Below are positions 38,212 to 50,660 of a stretch of 64,000 nucleotides of DNA, piece by piece. Both the position numbers and the translations under genes were made by a program. This DNA comes from Paragordius varius (lineage: Eukaryota > Nematomorpha), in contig OZ176053.1 of NCBI GenBank assembly GCA_964247055.1, forward strand, positions 8,370,001 through 8,434,000. Direction: 5' to 3'. Within the stretch, counting starts at the first letter, position 1; each line of letters begins with the position of its first letter. A model generated the notes under the pieces. The model was not told where the DNA came from. It saw only the letters and a list, made by a program, of their open reading frames with translations, and ran no database searches.

Positions 38212-40404
38212 TTATTTCAGTAAATAAATACCAGGATTGTCGATTGATGGAATTAAAATAATTTCGTCATCGGAAAGGGAAGGCCATTGTGTTGAAGGGG
38301 AATCCATTCTACAATAAAAATTGAAATTATACAGACAACACTTAAAAACTAAAAGACAACTTTTTTTTAAAAAAAGGCAACCATATTTTTTTAACCCGAA
38401 ATTTTTACTATAAAAAGATATAATAACTTAAATTGGTAACTCACTTTTAATTAAATAATTTCTGTAAAAATATCAAAATTCAAAAATGATAATTTAAAAA
38501 ATAGTTTTTTTGCTTATATATTTCTTTAGAAATTTTATTTCTTACTGTAAAATATAATAAATAATTAGAAAGAAATTTTAATATAAAATATACCTAATAT
38601 CCAAAAAGCTACAATATATATATAAAGTGAATTTTTACGCAATTATTGTAGAACCAACTAATGGGGATATAGTTGGCTGAGATTGTGCATTATTTGTTAA
38701 ATTTGTAGTTTCATTTGTTGTCAAAAAGGGTGCCACATTCTGGGAACCTGATAAAAGTCCAGACGTTAGAATGGTCGAGTTTTTGCCTACACTTTGTGCC
38801 ATACGCTCATTCAAAGCTTTTAAAGCTTTCAACCTAAAAAATTGATTAATATAAATGTTTTTAAATGTAATTTAACCAAAGACAAGTAAGTTATAAATTT
38901 AATTACACCCAATATGTGTTAGTAAATTATTTTTACGGTTTGAACAGAATATATGAACAATATATAAATTAATGAAATTATAAATAAAAACTGTAAATGA
39001 CTATTTTTATTTGTTAATCAGTTGATTTATATTTACACAACAAAGTTAATCATAGTCAAAAAACGGGAAATGATAATAGCACCATATTGCTCTAAAAATG
39101 ATTATTGTAACAAAACCGCATGTGTAATATTACTCCTAAAGCCTTTTTTAAAAAATTTTTGTGGAACATTCATTAAAAAATATTTAATTTTGTGATAAAT
39201 TAAATTACCTTCTACGTTCAGCATCATAATCCGTACCTCCAGGTAATGTGATGGTGACAGACGATGACATGGATCCTTCATTCATGCGACGAATGGTCGA
39301 TCGCCGCTTACATATATGGAGTTGAATCAAAACTTTGTAAATTGTGTTGCACACAACTTTGATAGGTGGTTGAATAATTCTCGGGAAAAAGCTATGATAA
39401 CAATTAAAAAATTTACAAAGCAATATACAAATTTTAACAAAGTATATTTGAAAAGTTTATTATTAAAATAATTGTGTAAATTTTCACAAGTAATAAAGAA
39501 ATGGACCTTGACAAAATCAGGAAAACATTTTATTTATGTGTAAATTTTTTTAACAATGATGTTTTTTGTTGAAAGTTATCTACCTAGCAAACGCAAAACC
39601 GCTTTCGAAATCGCCGCGTGTACCATTGCTATGTTTTTGAAAAAATCGCAAATATATCCAACTGGTAAAGAGACCGACCAAAAACATGGTGGGGTAGGGG
39701 CATGTAATTTGTTTCACCTCATTATTATTGATAATTAGTGTATTCGTTTTCGAAACCTGATCATTTAGGAGAGTGGTTATATTGTTATTCAAATCTGGGA
39801 CCAAAGAATGAGAAGAACTAAATTTATATTCAAAAAAATAAAATGCTTTTAGTATAAGTGTTAGCAAGTATAGCATAATTGGAACGTGTGTGTTACGAAT
39901 CCTGATAGATCGGCCCCATGAGAGCAAAACATGTTCAGGCATTATCTGTTTTACTGCTACTGAGATTCCTGCTAAGTATCCCGCAAATCCAGATATTCGA
40001 ATATATAATAGATAGTATTCATTGTAAGTACCAATGTAGGCAATTATGAAGTAAAGGGTAGGAAATATTCCTGTCGTGATAGTAATTAACAAAAAATATC
40101 TTAATAATTCCAATGTTCCCCATAGTGGACAAATTAATTTATTACATATGTATACGGATATAATATTGAAAATCATGATTAAGAAATGCTTTTCCACAAA
40201 AATATAGGTAAATAATTTGTAAAATTTTATATAGATTTGCAGTAAATTTTGGGGACTAAGGGTGAGAGCATCAAAAATATCATTGTGATACGAGAGAATA
40301 TGACCTAGTACTAAAAACAATGATAATATTTTTGTATTTAAATTTGTTTTGCTTATAAAACGGGATAAAAAATCTTTCATAGTAAAAATCCTTATTTTGA
40401 TCAT
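38212..40404 (-). CDS. TMEM115: TMEM115, Golgi rhomboid-like membrane protein, four exons
   Basis: Golgi multi-pass protein of the rhomboid-like superfamily, implicated in Golgi-to-ER retrograde transport; lacks protease residues. Exons: 40404-39584, 39391-39209, 38833-38639, 38308-38212; phases agree, 431 aa from the first Met or 423 from the second (40380); human 351. Several hydrophobic segments in the first ~220 residues; landmarks ICPLWGTLELLRYF, RISGFAGYLAGISVAVKQ, GLFTSWIYLRFFQKHS, GDFESGFAFASFFPRIIQP, SSVTITLPGGTDYDAERRR, KALNERM and a terminal TQWPSLSDDE, all in the order of the human protein. An Asn-rich lumenal insert lies near residue 210. Convergent with SEPHS2. Confidence 0.92.
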
Positions 40405-41089
40405 GATGATTTATAAATTAAACACATAAAAGGGAATGTGCTGTAAAAAAGATATAAAATTATTTTTAATATTAATTCCTATGATAGATGTTGATAGACT
40501 TTGTGGTTTTTACGGGATCAAATTTTTTTCCCATAATTTTTGTTACAATACTTAAACAGTTATATAGAACACATTCATTTCAGTCTCCGATTCAAATTGG
40601 TGTCTTTGGGGACTCATGTTAGAAATCAAATAATTCTAAAAATATGACAAAACTTTAAACTTAACAAAAGTTTGGACTATATCATTGCACCGATTTATAA
40701 AAAGAATTTACGAGGGAAACGGTATATAAACGCTTAAAGAACCAGGACCAGCTAATTACAGGGGCAAAAAAACAGCTCTAATCTGTTAATGTAACTAAAA
40801 TAATGCATCTTCTTAAACGTTATATAAAATTAAGTATAATTTATTTTCCATTTTTTATGGAAAATAATTATAGTTAAGAGAAGTACAAATAATTTTTACA
40901 TGATCAGAGATTAATATTTATTGAGTTTTTAACAGGATATTGTTTGTTTATTGAAAAATTTCTTTGTGTAATTGTCTAAAACATCTTTTCACATTGCATA
41001 CGATAAATTTAATCCAAAAATAAAAAAATTATGTAAAAATTCCAACTAAATTACGGAAATATGGTTATATAAAAAATTTGTACATAAAG
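40405..41089. other. 5' flank of TMEM115 with a TTAA-MITE fragment
   Basis: Around 40566-40690 the sequence CACATTCATTTCAGTCTCC...GATTCAAATTGG resembles the ends of the TTAA MITE family, truncated. Otherwise nothing seen. Confidence 0.35.
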
Positions 41090-41129
41090 ACATTTTATGA
41101 CTATACGCTTCGCAATAATTTTTTCAACT

Positions 41130-41813
41130 TTTTTATTAAAGCTCCAATTTTTACGCTAAGTGGGACTAATTTAAAAAAAGTATAGTGATCCTAAGCGCAA
41201 AGTAAAACAATAAAAAAATTGAAACTGAACTATTTTTACATGGGGAGGGGGGAATTGAGAGACTTCTAAAAATGGCTTAATCACCCTCGGCGCAATCGCA
41301 AAACAATGTATAAACTACTTTAAATTTGCGGCATGCACGCTTTAACAGTGAATTGAAGGGCTAATTCAAAAAAGGGTTTAGTCCCTTTCGGCGCTGTAAA
41401 AGGATTAGAAACTACTTTATTGAAACTGAATGTATTCACACGTTTTTCGGTACAGTGTGAACCAAACAAACATTATTTTTTATAACTGTGGGGCTAAACT
41501 GAGGGGCACTTCAGAAAAAAGCTTAGCCACACTCGTTGCATATGTAAAATTATAAAAAGTACACTATTGAAACTGATTGGGGCCACAAGTTTTCCAGAAT
41601 CGTTGTTCCTAAAATTTTATGGACTTTCATTGTTCAAAAAATTTTTTACACTGGGTGGAGCAAAACTAAGTGTCTAATTCAAAAAAGGATTAGTCAATGT
41701 CGGCGCATTAATAAATGATTAAATATTGTTTATTTTGGAATTGGAACGGGCTTATCTGTTTTCTTAAAGCCTTGCTCAAAGCTCACACATCTTATTTTTC
41801 TTCACATAGAGAT
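41130..41813 (-). mobile_element. Diverged Helitron-like copy
   Basis: Contains the family landmarks in reverse (GGGACTAATTTAAAAAAAG, GCGCAATCGCAAAA, 'tcggcgcattaataaatgatt', GGGCTTATCTGTTTTC) with heavy divergence; the presumed 5' end TCTCTATGTGAAG lies at about 41813. No clear CTAG end. Confidence 0.5.
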
Positions 41814-41906
41814 ATTATGACGCTAAACATTTCTATCAGCCCGAGATTTTTATTAAAATTAAAAATGCAAAAATAAACCCAAATTTAAAATCAAACCAAC
41901 AATTAA

Positions 41907-42469
41907 CACTTCGATTCAATTTGGTGTATCTAAATACCCCAGACTAAATTTGAGTTAGATTTTTAAAAAACTACGGAAGGAAACTGTTCCAATTTAAATT
42001 TATGCTTCTATCCTATTAAAATTATATAAATATTATATAATATCTAAATAAAATTTTGTTTTAAAAATAAGTTCCATGTCAAACCGCTTCGACGCCCTTT
42101 TTATTTTATAAAATTTTTGCAAAATATCGTCCATTTAATTTTAAGGGTAAAATTAAATCTAATTTTTGTTTTTAAATTACATCTAACATTGATAGAAATA
42201 GAAAAAGTAGTTTATTTTTTTTTCCAATTTTAACATTGCACACATGTCACGCTGACTATATTTTTACCTTTCGGTTTTAGCTTAAAATAAGTAATATCAA
42301 GTATTTTTAAATGAAATTTTTTATATATTTCGGTTTATTAATGTTATCAAAATTTTGTCATGGCTTCGATCCCTTCCATATTTTTCAAATAATTTAATTA
42401 ACAGGTCTGGGGTATTTATCTACCGCAATTTGAATCGAAGGACTAAAATGAATGTGTTGTATCCTAGTG
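41907..42469 (+). mobile_element. TTAA-flanked MITE (family T, copy 2)
   Basis: TTAA at 41903-41906 and 42470-42473. Ends CACTTCGATTCAATTTGG and ...GTATCCTAGTG are inverted CACT/AGTG; subterminal 'ggggtatttatctaccg..tttgaatcgaag' repeats the left end in reverse. Non-coding, 563 bp. Confidence 0.8.
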
Positions 42470-42639
42470 TTAAAATTCTGATTTATAGAAAAAATGTTTT
42501 TACAATATCTTTGAGCGTTTTTATCCGCGAAATATTGAAGCTCTAATAACATTTTGCTAGAATTAATTTTGCAATTTTACATAAATACTTCTTGTAATGC
42601 CATAATTTAACATAAATTCTTATCTCAACTCGGCAGTTT

Positions 42640-43060
42640 AAACGTATTTTAACAGCACATTTTAAAAGGGCAAAAAAATTAGAAATTTAGCCTGCATGTA
42701 AAAATTAAATTTTATAAAAATATTTTTTTGCTTTTATATAATGATGTATTTTAGTGATATTGGAATGAAGCATTTAGCTCTCACCAAAAATTTATATTTA
42801 ACAAAATGTGCGCAAATTTTACCATTTTTTAATTTAGGAGCAGTTATCAAAGGTGTAAATAACTTTCTTATATAACTTGTTCTTGTCAACATTGATCCTC
42901 GTTATTTATTTTTTAAGTATTTTTCTATATTTAAACGTTCCCTTTTACTTTTTTACAGTTGGTTACAATTTAGTTGGTAGACCCCAGCATAAACTTGTAA
43001 AAATTAATACGAGCTTTCTAGTATTACACAAACTAATAATTTTAATTTTAGAGTCCATAA
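42640..43060. repeat. Family F foldback fragment
   Basis: GAAGCATTTAGCTCTCACC and AAAATGTGCGCAAATTTTACC match the right arm of the palindrome at 56.6-57.7 kb. 43061-43469 shows nothing. Confidence 0.45.
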
Positions 43061-43469
43061 CTGCGAGCCTTACCAAAACAGACAGCTGATTTATAATCGT
43101 TGCTGCTATTTTTAAGTTACTATTAACATTTTTTACCATAATATACATTAACATGGGAATTTAACGGTTTTAGCTTATTCAAAAACAGGAATGCATGTTT
43201 TTTAAATTATTATTGATACTTTTGGGATATTCAAATTTTACAGTATAATTCGATCCAGGCAACTGTATAGCCTGGGCCATCTTTATATGAAATTATTTAG
43301 ACTAAGGCGGCTAAAAACTTATGCTTTTAACTTAATTATTTAAAAGGAATTGTTTTACATTGACCAATTTTAATCGAATTGCATTTTAATTATTCACAAA
43401 AAACCATATTTGCTGGCAAAAAGTTTGAGAAGATATTTCAATTTAGTTTTAAAATATATCCGTCAACAC

Positions 43470-44100
43470 TAGGGTTGTGCATTTGACTGCTTTTACAAGT
43501 CCGGTCAGACCCAGTTCCATGGTCATGATCGTGGTCATGACCACTTTTCACTTAAGTATATATCATGCGATATTGAATTGTAAAAAAATGTTCGAAAGAC
43601 ACTTGCGCTTCACTAATAATGTCATGTTTTATCTTAAAAACTTCCATAATTCATTTTTTATAATATTTACAAATATTTTCCATCAAATTTAATCAAGATT
43701 TTGTTTTCAAATCATTGCCACATGTTTAATACATAGCTTTTATAAATTTACCTAGTTTGTTTAGCATTTTCTTTCATCATTGAAATATCCAATTATAAGA
43801 TGTTTATATTTTATTGGTTTACATATATAGAATAATTGCATATTTTTCACACTGCTTGATTGTTTTTTGAGCTTAAATGCTAATGTTATAAGGATGCATG
43901 TTTAACAATTTTTTATATATTGTTTAATAAGAATATATCATATTTAATTTATATTAATTAAAAACAATTAAAGCGTTATTTCTCTTGGAAAAAAATTTAC
44001 AAGCAATTTTTCACAAAACAGCTGTTTTTTTAAATGACCATGGTCAAAAAATAAATAGTCACTGACCTGGTCACTTGGTCAGAACAACTTTAGTCAGCAC
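43470..44100 (-). mobile_element. hAT-like MITE, copy 1 (one end truncated)
   Basis: Inverted copy of the 47856-48528 element: starts TAGGGTTGTGCATTTGACTGC and ends GGTCAGAACAACTTTAGTCAGCAC, lacking the last few terminal bases. Contains the GGTCATGACC palindrome cluster. No target duplication found. Confidence 0.7.
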
Positions 44101-44434
44101 ATATATTGCAATATGATCTATTTCACCGTGCGGCAAAAATGGGTATCAAATAATAAAGGTTAATGAATCATATATCACTGAATAGCTAAATGTTTAGGAT
44201 AATGAATATTAAATTCATTTATACGGTTTTAATACTTAAAAATTATAATTTTCTGTTATTAACCAAGATTAAAAAATCGCATTTAGCACATTTGGTTAAA
44301 TAAAATTAGATACAATAAATGAAAACGCGTCCACTGAATTTTATTTGTTTGAATATAGCATAAGGATTATTCTAAACGCAAAATATTATAATTAATGATT
44401 TTACATTTTTTCGGAGAGTTCTAGGAAGACTTAC

Positions 44435-46678
44435 AATAATATAAGCTAATAAATCGCACTTTGGCGTCATAATTTGATCATAAAAACTTGTTAATATGCG
44501 GTAAAAGAGTTTAATTTTATTAAAACAATCATATATTAACTCTATATATGAGTTTGGCCAATGTATTGCCTCAAAAATTAGCCTTATATAAAAAAGGTAC
44601 GATAATTTCCACAAAGCGGAAGCTGCGCATAATTTTTGCAAAACATTCAATATAATATGGTAGGAAACTTTTAGAATTAATCAAATAATGAGTTAAGCGA
44701 TAAAATTATTCATTTTGTCGTTTAAATTTAGTGCCGAAATTAAATTAAGTAGAATGAATATATAACTTTTCAATTTTCAGGCATAATTATGTAATTTAGA
44801 AAGATTGACGTTATAAAATTGAAAACAACCACGGTGACTTAAAGACCGATGTAAGTTTAAATTGAGTCAAAGGTAATTGTTGTGAAATGAATGAATTTTG
44901 GTGAAAAATAGTAGCAGCATGTAAAATTTTAAAACCCTTATTATTGTTAAAACTTATTCAACCATATTTAAAATAGTATTTCTATCGAATTGACCCTCAT
45001 GTTTATCTAGCCTTCTTTTTATATCGAAATACTATATATTATTTCAATAAAATTGCATGATTTTCTAGGCTATAATTTCAAATTTATGAAATAAAAACAA
45101 TGCTTAAAAAAGAGAATCCGCGTTTTGATCAACAAAAGGATGCATATATTTTGATAGAATCTATTCCCTATAATAAATTAAACTTGTAATCAAACACATT
45201 ATGACCAGGTGAGCATTTTTAAGAGCAAAAATTATGCAAGAAAAGGAACTCAAAAATTTATAAAAGTTATTACTATCAAATTGATAGAGATGTTCCCCAT
45301 TTATATATAATTAACACTTCGATTCAAATTGGGGTATCTAAATACCACAGACAATATTTAAGTTGATAATTTCAAAAACTACTAAGAGATACGGTAATAT
45401 TAATTTATGTACTGTCCTAATAAAAATTATAAAAATAAGCCAAAATATCTGAATAAAATTTAGTTTTGGAAAAGAAGTCCGTATCAAACTAATTGGACGC
45501 CATTTTTATTTTACAACATTTTTGCAAACATCGTGTTTAATTAATTGTAAGCCTAAAATTAAATTTACTTTGTTATTAAAATGACATTTAACATCGATAT
45601 AAAGAGAAAAAGTGGTATATTTTGCATTATTTTTGTATTTAGATTATGCACACATGTCATGTTATAAATTTTTACCTTCGGGTTTTACCTCTGAATGAGT
45701 AATACCAAGTATTAATGAATAATTTTTTTTTCATAATTCGGTTTATAAATGTCATATAAGTGCAAACTTTTGCCACACCGTTTCAATATATTCCATATTT
45801 TTTAAAATAATAAATTAAAAAACCTGGGGTATCTAACAACCTGAATTTGAATCGAAGGACTGAAATGATTAAGTTGTATCCAGAGTGTTAAATATAAAGC
45901 AAACACAGGATAAAAAAGTATTCAATAAAATGAATAATATACGTTTATAAATGGAAAATAATATATATTTAATACAAATTATGAAACTATAAATTTATTA
46001 GTTGAATGGATTTCAAAAAATTCTGGGCATCCAAAAAATCATCGCAAATATTTTTTATAAAATATATACACCATTGAGTGATGACTAAACATATTAATAA
46101 ATTAAATAAAAAAGATTTTTTTAAAAAATATTAATTATGCCTAAATATAGCTTACACGGATTCAACGAATCTAGAGACGATGATTGTAAAACGATAGAAA
46201 TACCGTTATGATCTTTAATCTATACTTTACATAAAATTTTTACAGCAATTTGCATTTTTCTATTTTTGTAACATACATTTGCTAATATTTGAATACAATA
46301 AATTTTCATTTTGTATAAAGGGTGTTCATTAATGTCCAAAAGCTGCTCGGATTCAAAAAAACAATTTAAGCGCTGTAACAAATCTAATGTATCAGAGAGT
46401 GAACACAAAATAAAATAAAATGTGCAAATAATATTACCCAATATCCATATAAAATGATCTGGATTATTCCACTGATTAAAATAATCATTAGCAGATAAAA
46501 TTGCCAGCAATTTTATATAAGGTTTTATTTGAGAAAACTATATTAAGAGAGGTGGTACTTCAGTTATGTAATTATAAGGATATTTATTGATCAAATGTAG
46601 GATAAATTCATCCAATTTATATGTCTTGATGTTATCATAATTTTCATTAATAAGATTATACAATCTAAGCAGGAACCT
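44435..46678 (-). CDS. Unrecognised helical-repeat protein, three internal exons
   Basis: Exons 46678-46559, 46537-46231 and 44667-44435 join in phase (minus strand). Translation includes LLRLYNLINENYDNIKTYK, SQIKPYIKLLAILSANDYF, HFIWILGNIICTFYFILCS, NEHPLYKMKIYCIQILANV, YHIILNVLQKLCAASALWK and TPKCDLLAYII. The regular Leu/Ile-rich helices suggest an ARM/HEAT or TPR-like scaffold; I do not recognise the family. Both ends are missing: upstream exons before 46678 and anything after the strong donor GTAAGT at 44434 were not found. A TTAA MITE sits in the 1.56-kb intron. An in-frame TAG at the 46538 junction means that either a 21-nt intron is removed there or the gene is broken. Confidence 0.5.
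45315..45887 (+). mobile_element. TTAA-flanked MITE (family T, copy 3) inside an intron
   Basis: TTAA at 45311-45314 and 45888-45891; ends CACTTCGATTCAAATTGGGG and ...GTATCCAGAGTG. 573 bp, about colinear with copy 2. Non-coding. Confidence 0.85.
46538..46558 (-). other. Candidate ultra-short intron (21 nt)
   Basis: GTACCACC...TCTTAATATAG on the minus strand. It starts GT, ends AG, has TTAAT close to the acceptor as in the ML and OTUD5 introns, and its removal deletes an in-frame TAG in an otherwise open exon. Confidence 0.55.
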
Positions 46679-47847
46679 CTACATAAAATCATAATGTAAC
46701 TTAGATGTTAATATATTATTATCTGTTTTCAATTTTATTTCACATATACATTCTATCAGTTAAATTAAAGATAACTAAGTGTCAGCATCAAACATTAATT
46801 GAATATTTCAAATATTTAACTTGAAAATATGTATCATATGGTGAATGTTTATTTAACTTTTATTTGATTTAACAGTTTTTCGTAGTAGATAATTTGGTAA
46901 CTTATACCAGCTAAACTAATAATAAATTACTATTTTTAAGTTGTTTTGGTCAGATAAATAAGCATAGATCTATATTAGACAAAAAAATAAATATAGTGTA
47001 ATTTCTAGAGTTCCAAGATAGAATAGCTCCAAACTAACAAACCAAAAAGCCGATTTTTATATGATATCAAAAATAATTTGATAAAATGCACTTATTTATA
47101 TTTTCTGACCCTATAAATTATTTGCCTTGGAGATTCTATGAAATATATAGAAGAATAATGGCAGCGAAAAAAGATAAGAAAAATAAATCATGCGCTTAAT
47201 TAAAACATAATTTTAAATTTAGCGTTAAACCTTTGTTTAATCAAAGAAAATGAAGTTTTTTTAAAGGCTAAAAGGTAGGAAAATGAATATCATAATTACT
47301 TGCTAAAAAATGTTTATTAATTTCACAAAATAATAAATTATTGCTCATACGAATCCTTACGAAAATTGTTATCAGTTCATTACGTCTATATCAGGAAAAA
47401 TAGATAAAATATATCAATCCCAGAGGTCTAAATTTAAATATATATGATACCATATTTCGATTAAAATATAGACATAATACATAACATTTTTGAAAATCTA
47501 AAGTTTACTTTAATTTATTAAATTGGATTTATTGAAAATTTTCCCTCAAATAATTGTATGCATTTGAAATTAATTAATTAAGAATTTTCAACCAATTTTA
47601 ACTTTAAGGCCAGTAATTTTAGCTTAAAATAACACAAAAATCGACGAAAGAGGATTTTTTCCAATATTAATAATTATATTGATTTGTTTATTTCTTTATG
47701 CTTGTTTTCAGTGTGATCGTATGAAAAAACTAATTGTATTCATACGTGATTATATTCACCATTAATTAGATGGCCTATAATTTCAAATTCCATAATATCT
47801 ACATAAAGGAATTTTAAAATATATTGGCCAATAAAAACAAAAGTTGT
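46679..47847. other. No gene seen
   Basis: AT-rich; probably contains further exons or introns of the 44.4-46.7 kb gene but none can be supported. Confidence 0.3.
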
Positions 47848-47855
47848 ATTACGAC

Positions 47856-48528
47856 TAGGCTTGTGCTGACCAAGTCACCGACCGGGTCATGAATATATCA
47901 GTAACTATTTATTTTTTAACCATGGTCATTTAACAAACAGCTCTTTTTTGATAAATTGCTGATATATTTTTTGGAAGAGAGTTAGTAAGATTTTGTTGTT
48001 GTTTTATATATTTTTTAAAAATTATAAAATAAGCATTTAAATATGCTTATTTAACAATATAAAATTGGTGAATTGCATCCACATTAGCATTTAAGCATAT
48101 CCATATTTCGAAAAAAAAAACAATCAAGCACTTGCAATTATTCCATATATGTGAACCAATAAAATGAAAAAAACATTTTATAATTGGATATTTCAATGAT
48201 GAAAGTGTAAAAACTAGGTAAAATTTTATTTGAAATATCCAGTATTAAAAGCTATGTATTTGAAGATTTAGAAGGCCACAAACAGGTGGGAAAATTTTTA
48301 TGAAAACAAAATTCTTGATTAAATTTGAGTGAAAATATTTGTAAATAATAATATCAAAAAACAAACTTTTAAGAAAAAACATGACATTATTAGTGAAGTG
48401 TCGTTCCATTCTTTTCACAATCCAATATCGCATGATATTTACTTAAGTAAAAAGTGGTCTTAACTGTGGTCATGACCATGGTCTGACTGGGACCGGACTT
48501 TGAAAAAGCAGTCAAATGCACTACCCTA
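47856..48528 (+). mobile_element. hAT-like MITE, copy 2, with exact 8-bp target duplication
   Basis: Starts TAGGCTTGTGCTGACC and ends ...GCACTACCCTA (inverted ends TAGGSTDGTGC). ATTACGAC flanks it on both sides (47848-47855 and 48529-48536), the 8-bp duplication typical of hAT. The interior has GGTCATGACC-type palindromes. 673 bp, non-coding; reverse copy at 43.5 kb. Confidence 0.9.
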
Positions 48529-48536
48529 ATTACGAC

Positions 48537-49430
48537 ACATTATATACTCTAATTTTAATGCCTAAGTTCAATATTAAATTAATTGGTGTCTTGATATAAA
48601 TATTATATATAGCGGAATAGCATGTCAACTCTCAAGTCAAATATTTGTGTCGTACTGATAAAGGCTAACAAGTCCGAATCTAGTATACGATTACTATTGA
48701 TGAGAGATGTTCATATATCATATTTTGTATTATCATTTCAGATTACTTTCATTCAAAATGGTACAACTTTGAATATGACATAAAGCACATATATTCTCAA
48801 TTCATGTATATGAAAAATTATAATTTGTTAATTTCTTTCTTATGATCCTGTATATAAAACTAATGGTATGTTATATGTGAATAAATATAACTTTAATTAG
48901 ATGGCCTAAAACCATACGTTCGATAATTAATAAAATATTATTTCTGCGCCAAAATTTTATCTAGCATTACACTGCGTCCACAAAAATAACTTGTTGAAAT
49001 ATATATGAATATATTCTGATTGGTGCTTTTAGGCCTTATAAATGATATGAGAAAGTTATTTACACTTTTATGGTAATTGCTTTGTATCAGTAAATGTCAA
49101 AATTTGCGCACATTTTTTCAATTTATAAATTTTTATTTATGAAATCTAGATATTTTTTCCAACAAATATCACATAAAATATTATAAATTATATATAAAAG
49201 GCCAAACAATATCTTCAAAAAATTTAATTTTTAGATGTCGGATATAATAAGTTATTTTTTATACCCTCCTATTTTGAAGCATTGTCATAGATATTTTATA
49301 TATATGAAATTCCAAAATCATGGGTAGACTCTTCAAAGGTAATGAAGTGTTAAATAACAATGATATTTGGTAAAAATTGTAAAATATATTAAGATTTTAT
49401 AAGCTATTTAGTAGATGCGTTATTTTAAAA
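48537..49430. repeat. Intergenic; family F fragment at 49.0-49.4 kb
   Basis: GATTGGTGCTTTTAGGCC, AAAATTTGCGCACATTTTTTC and flanking motifs at 49016-49380 match the left arm of family F. The remainder shows nothing. Confidence 0.4.
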
Positions 49431-49754
49431 CAGTGGTAAATCGCACCCCATGCGCCGCAAGCGGCGCAAAAAGTGGTGCTTTTTAGAAAAACTATTTTTT
49501 TATGTAAGGATTGCTTAGGAATGCATATAAATGATAAGTTTTAGATATATTTCTTTATTAAGATATAAATTTATTTATGACACATAATTTTCCTGCTTTT
49601 TTTTAAATTAAATATAACTAAGTTTTTCGAAAATAAGTTTTTCGGACAAATTCTGAAACCTCTAACCGATGGATCGGTAAAAAAATTTATATACATGTGC
49701 TCAACGCAAATTAATCTTCAATACATTATTATTATTAATAATAATTACATTATA

Positions 49755-49900
49755 TGATATCACTCTTCCGGTCATATCCGTAAACTATTTCGCCATAGAA
49801 CCATGTCTATGGCGTTCTCGCGTTGGTTCAGTTTGCCTCCTTCTTAACCGTATCTATCCATCGTATTTTTGTCGCCCTCTTCGCCTCTTACCTTTACAAT
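49755..49900 (-). mobile_element. LINE ORF2 C-terminal remnant
   Basis: Minus-strand reading in mixed frames gives RRRGRQKYDG, IDTVKKEAN, and WRNSL/FYGEIVYGYDRK, the pattern (RRGRP..RW.D.V......A..R..WR) found at the end of many non-LTR ORF2 proteins. Decayed; local GC is higher than the neighbourhood. Confidence 0.45.
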
Positions 49901-49984
49901 ATATATCAAAAATTTTAAGTGATTTTAATATTAAAACTGGATTACGACCCAAAAAAAAGATAAAAAAATAAATTGATCGACTGG

Positions 49985-50200
49985 GATTCATAGTTTATTG
50001 TGAATGTCTAAAGTGCTTTATTGGTCAAATAGGTAGAAAAATTATAACACGAACTACGAAACACCAAGCTTGCCTGAAAAATTCTAACAAATTTCTATTG
50101 CTGATAATGCTTTGGACTATGAACACACAATTAATTTTAATAATATAGATTTTTCGAATAACCATTACAAGGATAGAATTATCTAGGGAATCAATTAAAA
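49985..50200 (+). mobile_element. GIY-YIG endonuclease remnant of a retroelement (Penelope-like type)
   Basis: Plus-strand reading IVYCECLKCFIGQIGRKIIT then TRTTKHQACLKNSN resembles the core of GIY-YIG endonucleases carried by Penelope-like elements (Y..C..CYIGQTGR...R..EH), followed by EHTINFNNIDFSNN in another frame. A broken fossil fragment; no reverse transcriptase seen next to it. Confidence 0.5.
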
Positions 50201-50639
50201 TTTTTAAAAAAAAAATAAAAATCGAGAGGATAGGCGCATTTTAAACCCCAATCGGAAAAATGTGTTTCAAATTGCTTTTACAAAAAGTGCATTCACACAC
50301 ATAATTGCTTAATATTTTTAAATTTTTTAATGGATTTTGTGAGTTCCGAAACTAGTCTATTTTTATCGTGTTTTATTATACTTTGCTTTTAATTATTTTT
50401 TATATGAAAACAGAAAGCAAATAAATAGTTTTTTTCCTGAAAAATTAAATTCCCAAACTAAATGTCGAAATTGGCATTTCAGCGATTCATATGCTCGGTG
50501 CACTGATTTAGAGTAAAAACGTCTGCATATAACTGCTATGAAATATTAATCAGTACAATAGAAAAAAACATAAATTCGGCTTCTCAAATTTTTTTGGTGC
50601 GACCACTGATCTTAAACATCAGTCTTTCACATCGTTCAT

Positions 50640-50660
50640 TATATATATATATATATATAG
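50640..50660. repeat. (TA)n microsatellite
   Basis: About ten TA units just right of the hAT-like end. Confidence 0.8.

Larger units (their letters stand above)
49431..50608. mobile_element. hAT-like element enclosing other element remnants
   Basis: CAGTGGTAAATCGCACC at 49431 and GGTGCGACCACTG ending at 50608 are inverted (CAGTGGT..CGCACC). The 8-bp flanks (TTTTAAAA and ATCTTAAA) match only partly. The interior has a GC-rich hairpin (GCGCCGCAAGCGGCGC, 49451) and the LINE and GIY-YIG remnants below, so it may be a composite. Confidence 0.5.

Noticed and set aside
43477-43692. 71-codon frame
   Set aside because: Within the hAT-like MITE; its sister copy does not keep the frame.
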